Source of the DNA: Vibrio metschnikovii CIP 69.14
GTDB taxonomy: Bacteria; Pseudomonadota; Gammaproteobacteria; Enterobacterales; Vibrionaceae
Length of the DNA stretch: 64,000 bases
Direction of reading: 5' to 3'
Assembly: GCF_000176155.1 (NCBI RefSeq)
Contig: NZ_ACZO01000006.1
Coordinates: 992,001 to 1,056,000 of the forward strand
Part shown: positions 56,876-64,000 of the stretch, piece after piece
How positions within the stretch are numbered: position 1 is the stretch's first letter
How the letters are laid out: each line of letters starts with the position of its first letter
The notes under the pieces: model-generated
The model's input: only the letters and a program-made list of their open reading frames with translations
What the model was told of the DNA's origin: nothing
The model's database searches: none
Program-made: the position numbers and the translations under genes

Positions 56876-58075
56876 ATGTATAAAAGGATTAAATATTTTC
56901 TCACCAGTGATCCTGCGAGCGGTGTATTACTGCTGCTTGCCGCCATCACCGCACTTGCCATCGCTAACTCACCACTACAACACTCTTATCAACAATTTTT
57001 AAACTTTTATGTTTTTGGGATCAGCGTCAGTCATTGGATCAATGATGGCTTAATGGCTTTATTCTTTTTAATGATTGGCTTAGAAGTAAAACGTGAGTTG
57101 ATTGAGGGATCGTTAAATAGTCGTTCAAAAGCCATGTTACCGGCGATGGCTGCCTTAGGTGGCATGCTATTCCCTATCGCTATCTTCTTGTTTTTTAATT
57201 ATCAAGATCCGATTGCCATCAATGGCTGGGCAGCTCCAGCGGCGACAGATATTGCTTTTGCTTTAGCGATTTTAAGCTTACTCGGTAAACGAGTGCCCGT
57301 TGAATTGAAAGTCTTCTTGTTGGCTTTGGCCATTATTGATGACTTAGGCGTGATTTTTATTATTGCTCTATTCTATAACAGTGAGCCTTCAGGCATGATG
57401 CTGCTGTTTGTCTTGACCATCAGTTTGTTTTTATTCTTTTGTGGCAAGAAGCAATTTTCCTCTCTCGCGCTGTATTTTGTATTATTCCTTGTACTTTGGT
57501 TTACCGTCTACCACTCAGGAATTCACGCTACGCTCGCAGGCGTTATCGCTGGTTTCTTAATTCCACTGACTTGCCGAGCAGGAAAGAGCCCGGCGAAACG
57601 GGTTGAGCATTTATTGAACTCTTATGTCGCGTTTTTAATCTTACCGCTGTTTGCCTTTGCTAACTCTGGCGTCACGTTTTCGTCGATTAATATCGTCAGT
57701 AGTAATGCTCACTTACCGCTCGGTATTGCGCTAGGATTATTTGTCGGTAAACCTATCGGTGTCTTCTTATTCAGTTGGTTAGCGATTAAGCTTGGCGTCG
57801 CTCAACTGCCCCCTACTGTCAACCTACGCATGATTCTATCGGTAGCGGTACTGTGTGGGATTGGTTTTACTATGTCTATTTTCATTTCCACTCTCGCGTT
57901 TACCGCTGAGCAAAGTGTGATGGTCGATTACGCCAAAATCGGGATTTTGATGGGCTCGACCGCTTCAGCCATCTTGGGGTTTTCTATGTTAATCAAGGCG
58001 CTTCCAGTATCAACGCCACACATTGTCTCTAGCCAAGCCAGAGTAAGTGAGTTGCAACAAAGCCGAATTAAATAA
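56876..58075 (+). CDS. nhaA: Na+/H+ antiporter NhaA
   Basis: A 399-residue antiporter with about 12 spans. D125 (AAATDIAFALAI) and the ion-binding pair D155-D156 (ALAIIDDLGVIF) are conserved, as are NDGLMALFFLMIGLEVKRE and HATLAGVIAGFLIP. It exports Na+ for H+ at alkaline pH. ATG 56876 has GGAAG at 56864-56868; an ATG at 56870 sits too close to it. Monocistronic; a repeat remnant follows. Confidence 0.97.
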   Translation: MYKRIKYFLTSDPASGVLLLLAAITALAIANSPLQHSYQQFLNFYVFGISVSHWINDGLMALFFLMIGLEVKRELIEGSLNSRSKAMLPAMAALGGMLFPIAIFLFFNYQDPIAINGWAAPAATDIAFALAILSLLGKRVPVELKVFLLALAIIDDLGVIFIIALFYNSEPSGMMLLFVLTISLFLFFCGKKQFSSLALYFVLFLVLWFTVYHSGIHATLAGVIAGFLIPLTCRAGKSPAKRVEHLLNSYVAFLILPLFAFANSGVTFSSINIVSSNAHLPLGIALGLFVGKPIGVFLFSWLAIKLGVAQLPPTVNLRMILSVAVLCGIGFTMSIFISTLAFTAEQSVMVDYAKIGILMGSTASAILGFSMLIKALPVSTPHIVSSQARVSELQQSRIK

Positions 58076-58088
58076 TCATGGTTGCTTC

Positions 58089-58190
58089 TATACTCAAACA
58101 ACGTTGAATTATAATTAGGCAGTAACGAAGTGAATCCCCAATCATATAAATAAACGATATGATTGGGGTAAGCCAACACCACGGTGAGCG
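58089..58190 (-). repeat. Decayed full-length copy of the 128-bp repeat after nhaA
   Basis: TATACTCAAACAACGTTG at the left, then GTGAATCCCCA and GATTGGGGTAAG with the inner hairpin, and CCAACACCACGG. It is the reverse complement order of the 128-bp element with the last part lost. It ends about 70 bp before yciB. Confidence 0.75.
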
Positions 58191-58261
58191 ATTATCTGTT
58201 TTGATTTAGTGATTATTTCGCTAGACTGTCACCATCGTCTCCTTTTGGGCCTCATCTGATA

Positions 58262-58807
58262 ATGAAACAACTGCTCGACTTTATTCCGCTGATTATTTTC
58301 TTCGTACTATTTAAGCTTTACGATATCTATATTGCGACTGGCGCGCTGATCGCCACAACCGCACTGCAAGTGGTGATCACTTACTTTTTAGTCAAAAAAG
58401 TCGAAAAGATTCAGCTGATCACTTTTGCTCTTGTGGCTATTTTTGGCGGCATGACCATCTTCTTACATAATGATAACTTTATAAAATGGAAGGTGACCAT
58501 TGTCTATCTGGTGTTTGCTATCGGACTTGCTGTCAGTCATAAACTGGGTAAATCGGCGATTAAAGGTATGCTTGGCAAAGAAATTTCACTACCGAATGAT
58601 ATTTGGGCCAAAATCACTTGGGCATGGGTGATGTTTTTTGCTGTCTGTGCGCTTCTCAATACTTACATTGCCTTTCAGCTCTCGTTAGAAGTATGGGTTA
58701 ATTTCAAGGTATTTGGCTTACTTGCCGCAACGTTTATCTATACTTTACTGACCGGATTTTATATCTATAAACACCTGCCAAAAGAGCAAAAAAACACGGA
58801 ACAGTAA
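58262..58807 (+). CDS. yciB: Inner-membrane septation protein YciB
   Basis: A 181-residue membrane protein with five spans: [49 protein letters not shown] and [25 protein letters not shown]. It belongs to the YciB/IspZ family, which binds cell-envelope and division proteins. Start ATG 58262. Followed by yciA, as in E. coli, where yciB, yciA and yciI are also adjacent. Confidence 0.94.
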   Translation: MKQLLDFIPLIIFFVLFKLYDIYIATGALIATTALQVVITYFLVKKVEKIQLITFALVAIFGGMTIFLHNDNFIKWKVTIVYLVFAIGLAVSHKLGKSAIKGMLGKEISLPNDIWAKITWAWVMFFAVCALLNTYIAFQLSLEVWVNFKVFGLLAATFIYTLLTGFYIYKHLPKEQKNTEQ

Positions 58808-58836
58808 CGGGAGTCAGCCCGATACTCATAACACTT

Positions 58837-58866
58837 TTGAGCTTAATCCTATTTTAAGGGTATAAT
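58837..58866 (+). promoter_or_regulatory. Putative sigma-70 promoter for yciA
   Basis: TTGAGC (58837-58842) and TATAAT (58861-58866), 18 bp apart, give a good promoter. The start point would be near 58873, a few bases before the hairpin at 58881. Confidence 0.7.
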
Positions 58867-58880
58867 CTCAGTTCTTTTTT

Positions 58881-58911
58881 CAGCGACCCTTGTGGGTCGC
58901 TGTTTTGTTTA
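58881..58911 (+). terminator. Terminator-like hairpin just before yciA
   Basis: CAGCGACCC (58881-58889) and GGGTCGCTG (58894-58902) form a perfect 9-bp stem with a 4-nt loop, followed by TTTTGTTTA. Its T-run ends 7 bp before the yciA start codon, so it may end yciB transcripts or act as a leader element. Confidence 0.8.
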
Positions 58912-58917
58912 TTGTGG

Positions 58918-59331
58918 ATGTCGAAAATGAATCAGGATGCACACTCTCCTAAAGGCCAACTATTATTGAGAACGTTAGCGATGCCAGCCGATACCAATGC
59001 CAATGGTGATATCTTTGGTGGCTGGATTATGTCGCAACTCGATCTCGCTGGTGGTATTCTCGCTAAAGAAATTTCCAGCGGACGTATTGTTACTGTCTCT
59101 GTTTCTAGTATTACCTTTAAAAAACCAGTCAAAGTCGGTGATGTGGTGTGCTGTTATGGTGAATGCACCAAAATCGGCCGAACCTCGATGTCGATTAATC
59201 TTGAAGTGTGGGTCAAGCCAATCAAGGAAGATGGGGTACTTGATCGCTTTCAAGTGTGTGAAGCTACGTTTAATTATGTCGCGATTGATGCAGATGGGCG
59301 GCCTCGAGTGATAAAGCAGAGAGGCGCTTGA
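58918..59331 (+). CDS. yciA: Acyl-CoA thioesterase YciA
   Basis: A 137-residue hotdog thioesterase. LLLRTLAMPADTNANGDIFGGWIMSQLDLAGGILAKEI includes the catalytic Asp of the hexameric YciA fold, followed by VTVSVSSITFKKPVKVGDVVCCYGECTKIGRTS. It hydrolyses a broad range of acyl-CoAs. ATG 58918 (MSKMNQDAHSP) or ATG 58927 (MNQDAHSP) is the start; the hairpin at 58881 lies immediately upstream. Confidence 0.94.
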   Translation: MSKMNQDAHSPKGQLLLRTLAMPADTNANGDIFGGWIMSQLDLAGGILAKEISSGRIVTVSVSSITFKKPVKVGDVVCCYGECTKIGRTSMSINLEVWVKPIKEDGVLDRFQVCEATFNYVAIDADGRPRVIKQRGA

Positions 59332-59479
59332 TCACATAACGAAGGATTAATAATATTAATCGTCAATAGGCATTTTAAAATCGCTTTACTTTCAGTACAT
59401 TAACATCAACCATACTGACTAAACCGAAAGTTATAGGTAGACAGATAATCTACTTTTAAACACCAATAAGGATATCAAT

Positions 59480-59776
59480 ATGTGGTATGTGATCTTTGCT
59501 CAGGATGTACCGAATTCTCTAACACAACGCCTTAGTGTTCGTCCTGCTCATTTAGCACGCTTACAAGCATTACGTGATGAAGGTCGCTTGCTTACTGCGG
59601 GACCAATGCCTGCTATTGATGCAGAGAATCCAGGTGACGCTGGATTTACTGGCTCAACAGTGATTGCTGAATTTGAATCTCTACAAGCCGCCCAGCAATG
59701 GGCTGACAACGACCCTTATGTCACGGCTGGCGTTTATGCCCAGGTGATCGTCAAACCATTCAAAAAAGTGTTTTAA
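59480..59776 (+). CDS. yciI: YciI-like protein (DGPF fold)
   Basis: A 98-residue protein co-linear with E. coli Yci[82 protein letters not shown]. The fold is a ferredoxin-like dimer with a conserved His (R/H-x-x-H) and Asp. Its function is not settled. ATG 59480 has AAGGA upstream. The next gene starts 2 nt after its stop, so they are co-transcribed. Confidence 0.94.
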   Translation: MWYVIFAQDVPNSLTQRLSVRPAHLARLQALRDEGRLLTAGPMPAIDAENPGDAGFTGSTVIAEFESLQAAQQWADNDPYVTAGVYAQVIVKPFKKVF

Positions 59777-59778
59777 TT

Positions 59779-60168
59779 ATGAATAAGTTACTATTGTCCT
59801 GCGTAGGACTGACGATGCTATTATTGGCTGGCTGTAGTTCAACCGCCGATCAACAAAAACACCTAGAACTGCTTGCCGCTAATCGCGCCAGCGTATTAAA
59901 CGCTGAACTCCCGATTGAACAAGGCCCTTTAACTATCATGCGTGCCAGCGCCAAGGGGACAATGATTGAAATGATGATGATTTATAACAACGACCAACAA
60001 GGTGCAACCCCAATTAATCAAGTGATGCAATCCAGTTTACAACGTTTTTGCTCGACACCTGATATTCGTGCCAATCTTGATGTCGGCATTAGTTATCGTT
60101 TCTTGGTACGCAACCCACGAGGACAAACCATGGTTGACCAATCGATGACGAAAAGCAGCTGCAAATAA
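59779..60168 (+). CDS. AspS/GspS-like lipoprotein (type II secretion pilotin family)
   Basis: A 129-residue lipoprotein with lipobox LLAGC and lipidated C19. The mature part follows the AspS pattern that I recall: LAANRASVLNAELPIEQGPLTIMRASAKGTMIEMMMIY, FCSTPDIRANLDVGISYRFLVRNPRGQTM, and a final Cys (SSC). Two Cys could make the AspS disulfide. AspS pilots the secretin to the outer membrane. No secretion genes lie nearby, but vibrio aspS is usually separate from the gsp cluster. It is translated just after yciI. Confidence 0.72.
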   Translation: MNKLLLSCVGLTMLLLAGCSSTADQQKHLELLAANRASVLNAELPIEQGPLTIMRASAKGTMIEMMMIYNNDQQGATPINQVMQSSLQRFCSTPDIRANLDVGISYRFLVRNPRGQTMVDQSMTKSSCK

Positions 60169-60223
60169 GCGCTAAATTCGGCTTTCCTATCGATGAGAAT
60201 TCAGTCGCGGGCAAACTCAAATG

Positions 60224-60258
60224 AACAAGGTCTAACCATTCCGGTAGACCTTGTTTCT
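60224..60258. terminator. Bidirectional terminator between the pilotin gene and bioD
   Basis: AACAAGGTCTA (60224-60234) and TAGACCTTGTT (60245-60255) form a perfect 11-bp stem with a 10-nt loop between two convergent genes, with TCT on the + side. Confidence 0.8.
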
Positions 60259-60963
60259 CTAACAAGTCAGCGCTTCTTGCTGCTCAATCAATAATGGGGA
60301 TAAATCAATATACTTACCCAAATCTCGGCACTTAATACTTGGCATGTAGGGAATCTCACCTAACTTTGGCGCATCAATCCGATGTTCTAGTAATTGAATA
60401 ATATCTGCATAGTGCTCGGTTCCAGGATTGACTCGATTCGCCACCCAGCCAACAATCTTTAATCCATCAGCATGAATGCTTTCTGCCGTTAGTAAAGCAT
60501 GGCTTAAACAACCCAGTTTAATACCAACAACTAAAATCACTGCTAATTGTTCTTGCTGCACCCAGCGAGATAAACCCTCACTATCCGATATTGGTACTCG
60601 CCAACCACCTGCGCCTTCAACCAATACAACATCAGCATGAGATTGTAACTTCGCGAGTTTTTCACTCAGCACACTAGTATCTATATTTACCTGCTCATGT
60701 TTGGCGGCAATATGAGGCGAAGCCGGCAAGGCTAACGGATACGGATTAATATCTTCATACGGCATTTTGACGGTTGCTACTTGCAACAAATGTAAAGCGT
60801 CGCCGTTACGCATTCCTTCTGCCGTTTGCTCACATCCAGCCGCTACTGGTTTATAACCTATAGTAGAAAAGCCACGAGCGGCCAATGCCTGCAAAATCGC
60901 TTTTGAAGCCACGGTCTTACCCACATCGGTATCCGTACCGGCAATAAATATTGCGTTAATCAT
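60259..60963 (-). CDS. bioD: Dethiobiotin synthetase
   Basis: A 234-residue P-loop enzyme that closes the ureido ring of biotin. GTDTDVGKT is the ATP-binding loop, GYKPVAAGC follows, and [12 protein letters not shown] is the motif near residue 110. ATG 60963 overlaps the bioC stop by 4 nt (ATGA). It is the last gene of the bio operon. Confidence 0.95.
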   Translation of the reverse strand: MINAIFIAGTDTDVGKTVASKAILQALAARGFSTIGYKPVAAGCEQTAEGMRNGDALHLLQVATVKMPYEDINPYPLALPASPHIAAKHEQVNIDTSVLSEKLAKLQSHADVVLVEGAGGWRVPISDSEGLSRWVQQEQLAVILVVGIKLGCLSHALLTAESIHADGLKIVGWVANRVNPGTEHYADIIQLLEHRIDAPKLGEIPYMPSIKCRDLGKYIDLSPLLIEQQEALTC

Positions 60964-61766
60964 CGATGTAACACCCCTAAACAAACTTGATACGTTGCAG
61001 GTAGGAGGCCTTGCTGACCAGCAAACTGCTGATAGGCCTGCTCTACCTGAGCAAGAGTGTGGCGGCCCGTTAGCCCTTGAGATCGGCCATGGATATGGGT
61101 GGCCCCAATACCTTTCAGATCACGCATTAATTGATAAGCGCTCTCATACCACACGGTTATTGCGGGTAAGTCTAAGTGATATTGCGCAAAGTCAGATTGC
61201 GCTAACGCAAGGTTTATCTTATTCACATCCGCAAAGCGTTTAACGTGTTGATGTACATCAACCTTCTGCCACGCTTGTGCTAACTCGGTTAATGATCCAA
61301 ACAATAAAGTGGAAAATCTTGCTTGTCCTTGAGGTTTGAGAATGCGATGAATTTCTTGCAGCGGAACGACTAAATCCTCACACCACTGCAAGGCTAAACT
61401 CGAAAACACCAGATCAAAGTGCGCAGCTTTGAAAGGGAGAGCTTCAGCGTCAAGTTGGACATAATGCATTCGATAATGACCACAACGCTGTTTAGCCTGA
61501 TACAACATTGCTGATGAAAGATCCGCACAGACGACGGTCGCACCCCGTGATCGCAGTTGCTGAGCGAAATAACCCGTACCACATCCCAAATCCAGTACCT
61601 GCCAATCCACCAGTTGTTTGGGCAAAGTGTCCAATAACCGTTGCCCGACATCACGTTGAAAAGCCGCATGTTGATCGTAACGAGATGCCGCTTTGCTGAA
61701 GGCTTGAGCAATGGCTTTTTTCGTTGCCCCTTGCTCAGCGTGCTCTACCCCAACCGCGAGGTTCAT
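60960..61766 (-). CDS. bioC: Malonyl-ACP O-methyltransferase
   Basis: A 268-residue SAM enzyme that masks malonyl-ACP as a methyl ester to start pimelate synthesis. Seen: [30 protein letters not shown] opening, [16 protein letters not shown] (SAM motif I), [15 protein letters not shown] and [22 protein letters not shown] 61766 overlaps the bioF stop (ATGA). Confidence 0.94.
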   Translation of the reverse strand: MNLAVGVEHAEQGATKKAIAQAFSKAASRYDQHAAFQRDVGQRLLDTLPKQLVDWQVLDLGCGTGYFAQQLRSRGATVVCADLSSAMLYQAKQRCGHYRMHYVQLDAEALPFKAAHFDLVFSSLALQWCEDLVVPLQEIHRILKPQGQARFSTLLFGSLTELAQAWQKVDVHQHVKRFADVNKINLALAQSDFAQYHLDLPAITVWYESAYQLMRDLKGIGATHIHGRSQGLTGRHTLAQVEQAYQQFAGQQGLLPATYQVCLGVLHR

Positions 61767-62920
61767 AATTGCCCCTCCATCGCCATCATTAAAGCGTCAG
61801 CCAGCTTTGTGACTTGTTGATTGGTGTGATTGGCCGTTAACGTAATTCGCAGTCTTGCTTGATTGGTCGGGACCGTGGGGGGGCGAATTGCACCTACCCA
61901 AATGCCACCATCACGCAGTCGGTCAGCAATAGTGATGACACGCTGGTTGGTTCCAAGGATAAATGGTTTGATGGGAGTTGAAGTGGAAACAAAGCCAGGC
62001 ACACCAGTAAGCATTTGGTCATAGACCATAGAAAGTTCTTGCAACTTCTCTCTGCGCCACGATTGTTGTTGCACCATTTGGATAGAATGGCAGAGAGCAT
62101 AAGCTTGTGCTGGCGGCATCGCCGTTGAATAGACATGATGACGAGCAAATTGAGTTAAATAATCTCCCAAAGCCTCACTACATAAGATTGCTGCTCCCGA
62201 TAAACCAAGCGCTTTACCAAAGGTGACGACCAAAATATCGGGGTGAATTCCTGCTTGCGCGCAGCTTCCTCGCCCTTGCTCCCCCAAAACACCAATACCA
62301 TGGGCATCATCAACCATCAGCCATGCTCGTTGATCAACCTGCTGCTGGATTGATGATAAAGGCGCTCTATCACCATCCATACTGAATACCCCCTCAGTGA
62401 CTACCAACGCGTGCTGGGATGAATGGGCGGTTAACAATTGCTTAAGGTGTTCAAGATTATTGTGCTGAAAGCGCCGTAATTGAGCTGAAGATAATAGACC
62501 AGCTTCAATCAACGAGGCATGATTAAGCTTATCTTGTAAGAGCAGGTCCCCCTCCTCTAACAAGGTGAACAACAGGGCTTGATTGGCGCTAAAGCCAGAG
62601 CTAAATAAAATAGCTCGAGGATACCCTAACCACTCGCAAAGCAAGGCTTCAAGCCGCTGATGCGCGGGTGAAAAACCACTCACTAATAGTGAAGCGCCGC
62701 TGCCAGCACCAAAGTGAGCTAAGCCTTGCTGCCACGCTTCAACTAATGAGCGGTCTCTCGCTAATCCTAAATAATCATTACTCGCAAAATGATCATACTT
62801 TCGCCCTGCGTGAACTAATTGCGCTGAATCTGTTGTTTGAACTGCTGACAATTGGCGGGTTAAGCCTCGTTGGTTTCGCTCATTCAGCGCATACTCAATC
62901 CGTTGCTCAAAGGCTAGCAT
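61763..62920 (-). CDS. bioF: 8-amino-7-oxononanoate synthase
   Basis: A 385-residue PLP enzyme joining pimeloyl-ACP and alanine. Seen: [41 protein letters not shown], and the PLP Lys in [17 protein letters not shown] 62920 ([17 protein letters not shown]) fits the family; the longer reading runs into bioB. It overlaps bioB by 14 nt. Confidence 0.95.
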   Translation of the reverse strand: MLAFEQRIEYALNERNQRGLTRQLSAVQTTDSAQLVHAGRKYDHFASNDYLGLARDRSLVEAWQQGLAHFGAGSGASLLVSGFSPAHQRLEALLCEWLGYPRAILFSSGFSANQALLFTLLEEGDLLLQDKLNHASLIEAGLLSSAQLRRFQHNNLEHLKQLLTAHSSQHALVVTEGVFSMDGDRAPLSSIQQQVDQRAWLMVDDAHGIGVLGEQGRGSCAQAGIHPDILVVTFGKALGLSGAAILCSEALGDYLTQFARHHVYSTAMPPAQAYALCHSIQMVQQQSWRREKLQELSMVYDQMLTGVPGFVSTSTPIKPFILGTNQRVITIADRLRDGGIWVGAIRPPTVPTNQARLRITLTANHTNQQVTKLADALMMAMEGQL

Positions 62921-63959
62921 CGTAAAACAGATCCGTATTACTTGGTCTTGATGCAACACGTTCAATCACTTGATCGAGCAGATCGTTTTCTGTCACTTGA
63001 TCTGGTTTTTGAATCGCTTGTTGACGATTAATACCTAACTTATTAAACAGCTGCAGATCACTGTCTTCAGCAGGATTTGGCGTAGTTAATAATTTGCAAC
63101 CATAGAAGATTGAGTTGGCACCAGCCATAAAACACAGTGCCTGCATCTGTTCGTTCATCTTCTCTCTCCCTGCGGATAAACGCACCGCAGATTTTGGCAT
63201 CATGATCCGTGCAACCGCAATTAACCTTATAAAATCAAAAGGCTCAACCTCTTCTGCACTCGCGAGTGGTGTTCCTTGAACTTTAACCAGCATATTAATC
63301 GGCACACTTTCAGGTTGAGTCGGTAGGTTGGCCAACTCAACGAGCAGGCCAGCACGATCATCAACACTTTCTCCCATGCCGATGATCCCGCCAGAACAAA
63401 TTTTCATTCCTGAATCACGGACATGAGACAGGGTATCTAAACGGTCTTGATAGGTTCGCGTGGTAATAATATTGCCATAAAATTCAGGAGAGGTATCAAG
63501 GTTATGGTTGTAATAATCTAATCCCGCTTGCGCTAGCTCATACGCTTGCTCTGCACTAAGCATGCCTAACGTCATACAGGTTTCTAGCCCTTTTTCTTTG
63601 ACACCAGCAATCATCGCTTTCAACAACGGCATATCGCGCGCTTTGGGGTTTTTCCATGCTGCTCCCATGCAAAATCGCGTCGATCCCGATTGCTTGGCTT
63701 TTTCCGCCGCGTCTAAAACACGCTCTACTTCCATAAGTCGCTCTTTATCAACATCAGTCCGATAATGAGCACTTTGTGGACAATATTTGCAATCTTCCGG
63801 ACAAGCCCCAGTTTTGATCGATAATAAGGTACTGACTTGAACATGATTGTGGGGGTGAAACTGACGATGAACTTGCTGCGCAGTAAATAACAAATCCATA
63901 AATGGTTGATCAAGCAGCGCAGTAACCTCCGCCCTTGTCCAGTTGTGACGTACTTCCAC
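62907..63959 (-). CDS. bioB: Biotin synthase
   Basis: A 350-residue radical SAM enzyme inserting sulfur into dethiobiotin. C53, C57 and C60 in [17 protein letters not shown] bind the SAM cluster; further YYNHNLDTS and RLSAGRE motifs carry ligands of the second, 2Fe-2S cluster. First gene of the operon bioB-F-C-D. ATG 63959 lies 41 bp from the window end, so its promoter and any BirA operator are outside. Confidence 0.97.
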   Translation of the reverse strand: MEVRHNWTRAEVTALLDQPFMDLLFTAQQVHRQFHPHNHVQVSTLLSIKTGACPEDCKYCPQSAHYRTDVDKERLMEVERVLDAAEKAKQSGSTRFCMGAAWKNPKARDMPLLKAMIAGVKEKGLETCMTLGMLSAEQAYELAQAGLDYYNHNLDTSPEFYGNIITTRTYQDRLDTLSHVRDSGMKICSGGIIGMGESVDDRAGLLVELANLPTQPESVPINMLVKVQGTPLASAEEVEPFDFIRLIAVARIMMPKSAVRLSAGREKMNEQMQALCFMAGANSIFYGCKLLTTPNPAEDSDLQLFNKLGINRQQAIQKPDQVTENDLLDQVIERVASRPSNTDLFYDASL

Positions 63960-64000
63960 GAGTAATCCTTAGCAATGTGCCTTGCTTGGTGACATTTATG

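Noticed and set aside
63960..64000. BirA operator and divergent bioA at the window end
   Set aside because: Only 41 bp remain and no palindrome typical of the bio operator is visible.

Overview
The window is a piece of a Vibrionaceae chromosome, most likely the genus Vibrio. Evidence seen in the sequence: a long-form purC (367 codons), a class V aminotransferase of the type named after V. cholerae VC1184, a fused trpCF behind a TrpR operator and a Trp-rich leader peptide, and several families typical of vibrios (DUF3015, DUF3334, DUF3392, DUF3581, DUF2797). From memory, the gene set resembles the V. cholerae chromosome 1 region that carries polB, hut, purC, trxB-cydDC and trp. The species cannot be fixed from this alone. 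Nearly everything reads as core housekeeping sequence. There are no rRNAs, tRNAs, CRISPR arrays or prophage genes that I can see.

Layout. 1-9.3 kb: a 128-bp dispersed repeat, a DUF3015 secreted protein, an Lnb_N/DUF4105 envelope protein, DNA polymerase II (polB), a serine transporter (sdaC), a nucleotidyltransferase on the minus strand, then the EF-P paralogue yeiP/efpL with yciU. 9.3-16.5 kb: yqfB (minus), then the histidine-degradation cluster hutC-hutI-hutG-hutU-hutH with a palindromic operator. 16.5-18.7 kb: a YagU-like membrane protein and an IS200-like (RAYT-type) transposase flanked by a 14-bp perfect inverted repeat. This is the only clearly mobile piece. 18.8-28.8 kb: a cryptochrome/photolyase homologue coupled to DUF2256, DUF3581, an ICMT-like methyltransferase, YdiJ, DUF3334, DUF2786, an OmpA-type lipoprotein and a Sel1/J-domain membrane protein.

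28.9-40 kb: a small zinc-ribbon protein, LexA-controlled sulA, PurR-controlled purC, a NAD-malic enzyme (maeA), DUF3392-sanA, DUF2797 with a second 128-bp repeat over its 3' end, a two-gene operon of a 2OG-Fe dioxygenase and a PLP aminotransferase, and a MarR-MATE pair. 40-49.4 kb: trxB, cydDC, a large membrane-anchored protein of unknown role, and minus-strand rluB, yciO and rnm. 49.4-56.6 kb: a complete trp operon (promoter/operator, trpL, attenuator, trpE-G-D-CF-B-A, terminator). 56.9-60.2 kb: nhaA, yciB, yciA, yciI and an AspS-like pilotin lipoprotein. 60.2-64 kb: bioB-F-C-D on the minus strand with overlapping genes.

Regulation is unusually legible: LexA (sulA), PurR (purC), TrpR plus attenuation (trp), HutC (hut) and a likely MarR operator. 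A dispersed repeat family occurs as two full 128-bp copies and several decayed remnants. I did not find a convincing undescribed multi-gene system. The best leads are the dioxygenase-aminotransferase pair, the cryptochrome-like protein with an atypical flavin pocket and its DUF2256 partner, the RAYT element, the repeat that supplies a gene's stop codon, and a promoter that runs straight into a terminator-like hairpin before yciA.
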